NCBI GenBank assembly: GCA_934047225.1
Contig: OW204009.1
Coordinates: forward strand, 16,442,898 to 16,506,897
Origin: Ypsolopha sequella
Taxonomy: Eukaryota > Arthropoda > Insecta > Lepidoptera > Ypsolophidae
Reading direction: 5' to 3'
DNA length: 64,000 bases
The position numbers and the translations under genes are program-made. Positions within the stretch are counted from its first letter, which is position 1, and every line of letters begins with the position of its first letter. Positions 56,392 to 64,000 of this stretch are shown here, piece by piece. Below the pieces are notes generated by a model. The model saw only the letters and a program-made list of their open reading frames with translations, did no database searches and was not told the origin of the DNA.

Positions 56392-56534
56392 TACGTATTT
56401 TATTATTATTTACAGGAAGTGACGTCATCAATCATCCATCATAATAGGTTGTCGGGTTGTTTAGGACTTGTTTAGAATATGCTAAATTAGAATTTAATTA
56501 AATTTATAAAAAGGTCAAATGAAGGTCATCGCTT

Positions 56535-56815
56535 TTTTAGGGTTCCGTACCCAAAGGGTAACCAACGGGTACCTATTACTAAGACCCCGCTGTCCGTCTG
56601 TCACCAGGCTGTATCTCATGAACCGTGATAGTTAGACAGTTGAAATTTTCACAGATGATGTATTTCTGTTGCCGCTATAATTACAGATACTAATAAACAA
56701 AATAAAATAAATATTTAAGGGGGCTCCCATACAACAGACATGCTTTTTTGCCGTTTTTATAGATAATGGTACGGAACCCTTCGTGTGCGAGTCCGACTTG
56801 CACTTGGCCGGTTTT
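56535..56815 (+). repeat. Family A repeat, compact complete copy
   Basis: AGGGTTCCGTACCCAAAGGG, CCGCTGTCCGTCTGTCACC, GTTGAAATTTTCACAGATG, ATGGTACGGAACCCTTCG, GACTTGCACTTGGCCGG: the clearest full-length example in the window. Confidence 0.8.
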
Positions 56816-57147
56816 TATTTTTTTAAAGGATATGCAAACAAATATTAAAATCCATCTACCAAAAGCAATGACAAGCTATTCCTCGAAGCGGTTTCCGAAT
56901 CGTAAATATTGGAGAGAAAAAGAAGAGGCCACTTATCCCTGTGTCCCATCGTTACATCGTCCTTATATTCCATAGATATCGTCGTATATTTAAGAGCTTG
57001 GCTCTTGTCGGTGTAGCTCACTCCATTGAGTTTTTGTTTCAACTTATTTCACTTTCACTTTCAAATTTAACCACATCCTCTACTGATTATACTGGACAAC
57101 TTATCTAAAGAAACATAACCGCGCTGATGGTAAGGATACCTATAAGA

Positions 57148-57503
57148 AAAATTAACTTTTAACAAAAAAATAGCAACCGACTTCAATAGTAACAGCAGTC
57201 ATTCACTAAAAAGTTAATAATAATTCTATAAAGACCGATGGTACCGAAGCAACACTTTTGCCGACTTCTTTCTTCCTGAAACGTTATGTTATCTAGAAGT
57301 CGGCGTTCTTATATTGGTTTTTATGTTGCTATATCGTTGGAAATACACCGACTTCTAGATAACATAATGTTTCAGGAAGAAAGAAGTCGGCAAAAGTGTT
57401 GCTTCGTTACCATCGGTCTTTATAGAATTATTATTAACTTTTTAGTGAATGACTGCTGTTACTATTGAAGTCGGTTGCTATTTTTTTGTTAAAAGTTTAT
57501 TTT
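57148..57503. mobile_element. Fold-back MITE of about 356 bp
   Basis: Arms of about 155 bp: TAGCAACCGACTTCAATAGT, AGACCGATGGTACCGAAGC, AGAAGTCGG and their reverse complements, around a short loop at about 57.31-57.34 kb. Confidence 0.75.
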
Positions 57504-57619
57504 ATTTCACATTTTTTAGTGTTGCTGGGTTAAATTGTGAAATATGGGTAGTTCTTGCAAACGTGGTTTTAATATGAAACGAAGTTCAAGTGAGTATAAG
57601 TAGCTATGTTTGAGTAGCT

Positions 57620-58080
57620 TCCTGCTATCAATCTCGAGTTATGTGCTGTCATTCGTTAAAGAGTTCTACGGTGATGAAGCCAAGATCGAAGGTCAGGTGG
57701 GTACACTGGCAATTTTCAAGCAATGCCCTGCAATGAGCACCATAACACAAACTGATTGCCGCAATCCAAAGTTATGTGCTGTCATCCGTTGAGGAGTTCT
57801 ATGGTGATGAAGCCAGGATCGAAGGTCAGGTGGGTATTCTGGTAATATCCAAGTAATACCCTTGAATTAGCACCCTAACGCAGTGATTGCCGCAATCTCG
57901 AGTTATGTGCTCTGATCTGAATATGGTGATGAAGCCAGGATCGAAGGTCAGGTGGAAGAATGATGATTTTCAAGTAATACCTTGTAATCAGCACCCAGGT
58001 ACAAAGCGATTACCTCAATTTCGAGAGGTATGCTGTCATTTTCTGAGGAGTTCCACTGCCTATCTCTGAAGACCTTCATC
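57620..58080 (+). repeat. Three diverged tandem units of about 125-130 bp
   Basis: GTGATGAAGCC-GATCGAAGG followed by TCAGGTGG recurs at about 57672, 57803 and 57927, each preceded by GAGTTATGTGCT. The unit following (GAGGTATGCTGTCATT) is more diverged. Confidence 0.65.
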
Positions 58081-58254
58081 AGATCATGACCAAACCCAAA
58101 ATGGGACCTACCTGGAAGTACACTCTTTCAAACAAAAAAAAAATTGTTCAAATCGGTTCAGAAATGACGGAGTTATGGAGTAACAACGCCAAAAAAAAAA
58201 AAAAAAAAACATACAGTCGAATTGAGAATCGCCTCCTTTTTAAAGTCGGTTAAA

Positions 58255-58733
58255 AATTGGATCTGCTTGCTCATACAAAATTGGATCTGCTTGCCCATAC
58301 AAAAATTGGATCTGCTTGCCCATACAAAAATTGGATCTGCTTGCCCATACAAAAATTGGATCTGCTTGCCCATACAAAAATTGGATCTGCTTGCCCATAC
58401 AAAAATTGGATCTGCTTGCCCATACAAAAATTGGATCTGCTTGCCCATACAAAAATTGGATCTGCTTGCCCATACAAAAATTGGATCTGCTTGCCCATAC
58501 AAAAATTGCATCTGCTTGCCCATACAAAAATTGCATCTGCTTGCCCATACAAAAATTGGATCTGCTTGCCCATACAAAAATTGCATCTGCTTGCCCATAC
58601 AAAAATTGCATCTGCTTGCCCATACAAAAATTGCATCTGCTTGCCCATACAAAAATTGGATCTGCTTGCCCATACAAAAATTGGATCTGCTTGCCCATAC
58701 AAAAATTGGATCTGCTTGCTCATACAAAATCCA
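58255..58733. repeat. 25-bp tandem array, about 19 copies
   Basis: The unit is TTGGATCTGCTTGCCCATAC plus AAAAA. Starts at 58281 and 58306 give the period. Units 11, 12 and 14-16 carry TTGCATC instead of TTGGATC. The first and last units share TGCTCATAC. All six frames are stop-free, producing overlapping spurious proteins. It abuts a (A)n block and AAAGTCGGTT repeat at 58.19-58.25 kb. Confidence 0.95.
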
Positions 58734-59886
58734 CAGTAGGTTTTCAAAATTGGTACAGAAACAAGAAAACATGTATTTTTCTTTGGGAAAGTCGTAGTAG
58801 GTTTTTTAGCAAACATTATATTGTGTGACAATCTCTCTGTTTTGAGAAAAGGACGGCTTGTCGCCATAATATTGGTGTGCACGGCGTAGACGCGGGTTTG
58901 AAGGTGGAGTAAAATAACACTGGCTGCAAAGAATTTCCATGGAGGTTATGGTAATGTACTTTGAGGTTGTCAAAAAATGTGCTTTTGAGGAACATATTAT
59001 GTAAACCTCCTTTACCAATAACCACCCAAGTCAAAGATCAGGATTAATTCGAGGTATCATGACCTCTCCATGCTTTTAACATATGATGTAAACGTTACAT
59101 ATTCATATTATTGGCCTGTTGTGGCCCAAACTTTTGGCCTGACTATTATCAAGCGTGTAGACATTATTTACGTAGCCCCGTAAAGTAAAGGAATTTCACA
59201 GCTAATATGATGTAATAAGGGATATTTTAGGAAACTTTCGCAATGGCGCTATTTTGAACCTGCCGTGTGTTTATGTTAACTTGTTATAGTCTTTATACTA
59301 TTGTTATAATGTTGAAATTTCCGTAAGCAGTAAGGTGTATTTGACCTTCCCAATGCTTTCTGAGATGAAAGTAAAACCGGTCTTCTTGTGACGTGAGGGG
59401 CGAAGATTAAGTACGTAGATGGGATAGTTCAAAAATGTGGTAATTTGAGATGTTACATACACAATGAAATTACGAATGACCTTGTGAATAAATTTCAAAT
59501 AAATATCTACCATTTTGAAGAGTATTTTTTTATGTATGTAACATAAATTAAATTAATTCCTCTATCTAAAGGTGGCACCGAATTTTATGCCATATTTAAA
59601 TGTTTTGACCGAAATGTGTTCAGCAAATAAAATTAAAGATAAACATGTCAACAAATATTTTTTTTATGATTTCTCTTCCGTTCTATTTATTACGAGAGAT
59701 GGTGAGAATCAAGAAATTTTAGGCAAGCCCAGCTTCTTCACCGTCGTAATTCTTGACAAGAACCTTATCTTATCTGGACAAGAAAACCTAACACTGCTGC
59801 AGGGAGCGGATTCATAGGCTGCTAGGGGGTCCCAAAGTTGCCTTTTTTTTATACCAATCAGAACAGGTCTGTCCGATTTCAAGTTA
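58734..59886. other. No confident gene
   Basis: Several minus frames of 66-73 codons (58.81-59.03, 59.30-59.51, 59.71-59.91 kb) have protein-like composition but no splice continuity between them. They may be remnants of one decayed coding element. Confidence 0.3.
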
Positions 59887-60370
59887 CTTAAGGCCCTTAA
59901 TACCGCCAAATGGGTACTTTCTAAAGCCTACTCCTCTTTTATGACCAAACCAAAAATATTGAAACAATGTATTATGGATTATCAACTCTAGGACAACATA
60001 TGCAACATTTTTCTTTTTCGTACCACCAAAACTTCTATTTGAAAAATTGTTTCAACTGAATGGTGTTTTTTGGCTTGAATTTCCTACTGCTCCTAAGCGG
60101 TTTAGGTGATTTAATTAATTTATGCTTTGATAAATAGATAAACTTGATAGCTATAAATATAACATAGAATTATTCAATCGAACAATGACGCCCATGTGAA
60201 AAGTATTATTTTCTCCTATTTTGCCCTATCAAGGACGCAGCGAGCGTCGTAACAGCCACCACGCATTGTGCACTGATTTGAACGTTATTTCAATGTCGTT
60301 TCCGTCGATATTCATACAGACAAACATCGAGCTGCTAATTTGGCGACGGTAATCTCCTTAAAGACTTTCT
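59887..60370 (+). mobile_element. CTTAAGGC-ended element, copy 2
   Basis: Reverse-orientation partner of 41628-42103, collinear over nearly its whole length. CTTAAGGC is kept at 59887; the right TIR is eroded (CTCCTTAAAG). Confidence 0.6.
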
Positions 60371-60879
60371 TTTTTGCAGCAGCCAAACGACCCGTCCCTC
60401 TTAACTAGTCTCCATTTTCCTTGTTTAGATGACTAAGAATACAACAGCGTTTTAGTGATCAACAACCCCCAAACTAATACGTCCAACTTGTCCTGTCTGC
60501 AACCAAGTGTATTCTTTGAACGGGTCATCTGCCACGACTCGCTCAGTATTTGTTTTTGAACTTTCACTTGAACATGTCTGACAGGTTCTGCAGTTGTGTA
60601 AATTAAATAACGAAAATAGCGCTTTCTCGCTAGAAGTGGAAGATTACGTGCCGTGCCGATGGCAATAAAATATAGCGCTCAAAATATAGTGCTCAAAATA
60701 TAGTGCTCAAAATCGAACTATCTGGTTTGCTATTGGAATATCTCTGATCATAAAATTTTAAAACGAATAACATGAAAAAGTAAGAAACGAAATTACCAAG
60801 GGTTAATTTTGTGCTTCAATGTGCCATTTTTGTGGTTTTTTTCCGAATTTCACGTGAAGGGTCGTTAGAAATACGAGTA

Positions 60880-60960
60880 GTTCCTGATCACTAACCGAGT
60901 AGTATCCTCTCCAGATATTTAGTAGCATCTCCAGTATGAATTCGTTAGTTCCTATTTAGG
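60880..60960. repeat. Half copy of the 51.72-kb MITE
   Basis: TCCTGATCACTAACCGAG and CCAGTATGAATTCG match its right arm. Confidence 0.5.
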
Positions 60961-61017
60961 ATACAACCAATCCAAGCGCCATAAGATCCTACACAATTGC
61001 ACCCCAGCGGGCTTATT

Positions 61018-61233
61018 ATGTATCTCTAGTTGCCTTCTGTACTGGGTGCCTATCATCAAAAACATAGATATACTATCGAATTCCGATTTCCTAAGGATAT
61101 GTTCGCACTTGAAGTGACGACACAGATTGTTAATAGTTCAATACACACTAAAGGAAATTTTGAAATTTCAGTTTTTATCTATGTTTTTGATGATAGGCAC
61201 CTAGTACAGTTGGCAACTAAAGATACAGAATAG
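61018..61233. mobile_element. Fold-back MITE, tandem pair, first unit
   Basis: TATGTATCTCTAGTTGCC and GGGTGCCTATCATCAAAAAC are mirrored by TTTTTGATGATAGGCACC and GGCAACTAAAGATACAGAAT. Confidence 0.7.
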
Positions 61234-61242
61234 GGGGGCAGC

Positions 61243-61468
61243 GGGCCTATTATGTATCTCTGGTTGCCAACTTAACTGGGTGCCTATCATCAAAAACATG
61301 AATATACTGTCGAATTCCGATTGTCTAAGGATATGTTCGCACTTGAAGTGACGATACAGTTCGTAAATAGTTCAATACTCACTAAAGGCAATTTTGAACG
61401 TTCAGTTTTTATCTATGTTTCTGATGATAGGCACCTAGTACAGTTGGCAATTAAAGATACAAAATACA
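61243..61468. mobile_element. Fold-back MITE, tandem pair, second unit
   Basis: The same ends and interior as 61018-61233, about 10 bp further on and in the same orientation. It differs at scattered bases. The 128-aa plus frame over its right side is mostly repeat. Confidence 0.7.
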
Positions 61469-61771
61469 GGGGCTGGTCCGGTAATGGCCATATACCATAT
61501 GTAAAAAAATGTCTTGATAAAGAAGAGCCCAATTCGAAGTCACGGTTGAAGAAACCAAAACCAGCCTCATTCAAATTACTACACCAGTTCAAGAACCTCT
61601 CTTTGTTCGGATCCAAATTGTTGTTACGTAACACAAATATTTCAGAAATAACCCGCCATTACGATATGCGCCGTCTGCGTTTCGAAATACTTAGTTATTT
61701 AGTATAACTGGTGGAACTGGAATGCCGCCTCTTATTTTTGAGATGTCAGCAACCGTAGCAGTGTTTAATCG

Positions 61772-61892
61772 CACGCGACGCGACATAGTTGAGTCACAAG
61801 TGCGATGAGCGTGACTTACTGCTTAATCGCAAAAACATCGTATCACGCTCCTCGAACTCGTGATTCAACTAAGTCGCGTCGAGCGCGATTAA
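61772..61892. mobile_element. GC-rich fold-back element
   Basis: TTTAATCGCACGCGACGCGA and AGTTGAGTCAC pair with GTGATTCAACTAAGTCGCGT and GAGCGCGATTAA. Confidence 0.6.
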
Positions 61893-62199
61893 GGCTTCTA
61901 CCAACGCCAACGACCTTGAACTAAGTAACTTTGTAACCATTTTATACGGTAACTATAGCATTTTTCAACAGAAGAAAAATAAATAGTAATCTGCATGATA
62001 CAAATAGTGATGTGGTTTTTCCTGAATTTCATTATAACATACAGAAGTGAAGCAAGAAAATTCTAAGTTTACCCTAATTTCTCGATTTTTTGTTCACTTG
62101 TAACAACATAACTGTTGCAGTTCTTATCGAAACAGTATAAAAATTTACAAACTTCTAGACAAAATAATATAAAATGATTTGATTTTTTCAGTTCTTGGA

Positions 62200-62840
62200 A
62201 ATTTATTTTATTTTAGATAAAATAAATTAAAACACACTATTTTCGCACTTGTCAGCCGCAGCGACTGACGTAACAGCCATGTTGCAGTATGAGCTGATAA
62301 GGGCTTTATTTTAATATGGTTTTGTTCGAAATTTCAACCATCACGAATCGAGATGCTAATTATTCCGACGGTTGCTGCTGTTGATGTAGAATGCCGTACT
62401 CCCAATATTGGCACTCAATCGTCAAAATCGACACTTCTTGAAGTTATTTGTATGCTGTTCAAAAGAAGTCCCAAGTTAAATAAATTAGTATAACAATTTT
62501 GGGACCTTTTTCTAGATTTTGAACCATCAGAAACGATATTGGAGCAATTTCACTCGATAGAAATAATTATTGAAATAAGGTCTAAATTTACCCTTTTTTG
62601 ATATTCCAACAAATTATGATAGCGCACAGACTTCAAAAATATTTCTTTAGATGGGTTTTAACAATACCTAAATTACTGGTTATGGAAATTTTCATAGCTA
62701 TTTTAGTTAATTTTGTATTAATTTAAAACCGAATTTTTGTCCAATTTTTTCCGATTCCGTCCCTCTTGCACTACGGGTCTTTCCGCCTGGAGTAACGGGG
62801 ACCTTTGCACAGACGATATACCACTTTAACATGCACCAAT
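62200..62840. repeat. Diverged repeat fragments (family D and 41.6-kb relative)
   Basis: 62.25-62.40 kb has TAACAGCCATG-TGCAGTATGAGCTGAT, like the 34.4 and 60.2-kb copies. 62.50-62.84 kb has TTTTCATAGCTATTTTAGTT and CCGTCCCTCTTGCACT, like 31.7-32.0 kb. Confidence 0.5.
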
Positions 62841-62939
62841 GAGCTTTTTGGAAATTCGAGAGTAGTAAAGCCAATTCTGAAGTCTTTAGTTTTAACTTTG
62901 ACGCTTCAAAAAAATTTTTAAAAAGTTTTTAATAAATTA

Positions 62940-63665
62940 AGCTATGGGAATTCCCATAGCTTAAAGATTTTTTTTTTTCAGAGATTATACGCCATTTTAG
63001 GACATAGTTTTCATTATTTCGGTATATGAATTAATCATAATTTTTTTATGATTTTTGTAAGAATATTCGGATATGACGTCACTTGGAATTTTAGGCACTA
63101 TACGGATTGTGATGTGTGGCGTGCACAGAATTTTTTGCTGGAAAAGCAAACAATTGGTCAAGAACAACAATAAAAAAAATATGAAAAAATTTAAATATCA
63201 CTTTGAAAAAAAAAAGTTTGTATAGGAAATTTTCACTCTAGAGTAGACATTGTCTACCCTGGCGTCATACAATTTTTTTTTTCAAATTATTATTTAATGT
63301 TTTTCATATTTTTTTTATTGTTGTTCTTGACCAATTGTTTGCTTTTCCAGTAAAAAGTTTTGTGCACGCCACTGATTGCTTATAAAAAGTCGTCTGTGAC
63401 TGTCAGTCTACTCATCTGTCATCCATCTGTCAAATCAGTCGGAACCAAATTATTATAAATTTATCTCGATAGCAAAGAACACATTTCTAAACAGCCTTTT
63501 CACAAGTGTAGTCACACGAAGGCAAATGGAATATGTAGCTTTCATCATTTCATCATTTATCATCATGAGGTTTTTAGACCACAAGTTCTAAAATACGGCT
63601 AATTAAACCAAAACCTCGAAATGATTTTCGAATTAACACACCTTAACATAATTTAATCTAAGCGA
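62940..63665 (+). repeat. Family C repeat, copy 3, split by the hAT MITE
   Basis: AATTCCCATAGCTTAA to CATAATTTAATCTAAGCGAAT. The MITE at 63116-63374 interrupts GTGATGTG/TGATTGCTTA, which is continuous in copy 1 at about 11.20 kb. Confidence 0.7.
63116..63374. mobile_element. hAT-type fold-back MITE, copy 4
   Basis: GTGGCGTGCACAGAATTTTT to TTTGTGCACGCCACTG, about 259 bp, with the same GTAGACATTGTCTACC centre. Confidence 0.75.
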
Positions 63666-63747
63666 ATTGCTTCAGCTTTTGTATGTGCTGCATCATTTAT
63701 TGAGGACCTCAATAAGTAATGCAGCACATACAAAACCTGTAGCAATT
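63665..63747. other. Compact 83-bp hairpin
   Basis: Arms of about 41 nt, including TTTTGTATGTGCTGCAT and its complement, with about 4 mismatches and almost no loop (GAGGACCTC centre). It sits directly after family C. Confidence 0.6.
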
Positions 63748-64000
63748 TGAGGTTGGAATTAGGTAGTGTGATTTATGTTGATGTTAATATGGATATTCCC
63801 GGGGTCTTGGCTCACTCACTATCGTATGTCGGTGCTTAAAGTGTGCATCTCTGTTCGCAAATGATACGTATGTTTAAATTTTTTGACCTGGCTTTGTTTT
63901 ATTGTGTTTTGAACCTGATTAAACTGATTGACCCTGGCCATAACGAAACGTCACTGTCAAGATTAAAAATTTAAAACTGATGTCCATTCTTTGCTTGAAA

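Noticed and set aside
54175..56422. Long open frames on both strands (about 737 codons) encoding an 18-residue repeat
   Set aside because: They are the forced result of a 54-bp satellite unit that lacks stops in one frame per strand. There is no start context, splice site or coding bias.
58173..58882. Five overlapping frames of 152-203 codons with repeated Cys/Trp-rich units
   Set aside because: The 25-bp array is stop-free in all frames. Overlapping proteins in several frames on both strands cannot all be real, and nothing favours one.
59304..59513. Minus frame MVDIYLKFIHKVIRNFIVYV and neighbours at 58.81-59.03 kb as one gene
   Set aside because: The sequence between them is full of stops and no splice pair restores a frame. 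Possibly decayed coding sequence, but not supportable.

Overview
The window looks like AT-rich, repeat-dense nuclear DNA of a moth or butterfly (Lepidoptera). The evidence is small GT-AG introns, many fold-back MITEs, RTE and Jockey/CR1-type LINE fragments, a mariner fragment, tRNA-derived SINE pieces, and many copies of the interspersed repeat that starts GGGTTCCGTA and ends CGCACTTGGCCGGTTTTT. There is no operon structure, no CRISPR array and no rRNA.

Host genes. The best-supported gene lies on the minus strand at 1.76-9.37 kb. Four exons join in one continuous reading frame into a Ser/Lys/Arg-rich protein of about 480 aa that I do not recognise; the 5' non-coding exon was not located. A second small unit on the plus strand at 15.99-16.27 kb has a TATA box, a signal-peptide exon, a 91-bp intron and a poly(A) signal, and may encode a very short secreted peptide. 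Weaker candidates are a first exon ending exactly on ATG at 40.61 kb, minus-strand open exons at 43.75-44.03 and 50.24-50.61 kb, and a 54-aa small ORF at 49.24 kb.

Layout. 0-9.4 kb: the gene, with its introns filled by a GC-rich 75-bp minisatellite, fold-back elements and GGGTTCCG repeats. 9.4-14.7 kb: a TTAA-flanked long-inverted-repeat element, other repeats and two LINE C-termini. 15-16.3 kb: repeat plus the small secreted-peptide unit. 16.4-22.8 kb: fold-back MITEs, RTE tails, a 37-bp tandem array, a hAT-like element and an LTR-like block. 22.8-30.4 kb: LINE tails, mariner, GGGTTCCG repeats and a broken LINE reverse transcriptase lodged in another transposon relic. 30.4-40 kb: interspersed repeats, a 46-bp array and a LINE tail split by a 1151-bp TIR element. 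40-53 kb: candidate exons and a MITE interrupted by three later insertions. 52.8-53.1 kb: a hairpin whose loop is a tRNA-like sequence. 54.2-56.4 kb: a 54-bp satellite of about 41 copies with a 14-unit higher-order duplication. 56.5-64 kb: more fold-backs, a 25-bp array and a compact 83-bp hairpin.

Repeat family names used below. A: GGGTTCCG...TTGGCCGGTTTTT. B: about 500 bp, with GTTGATCTCTTAA. C: about 480 bp, AATTCCCATAGCTTA to ATTTAATCTAAGC. D: with CAAATCTCTAGAT. E: SINE-like, with CACTCGGAACA. All family and homology statements are from reading, not from searches.
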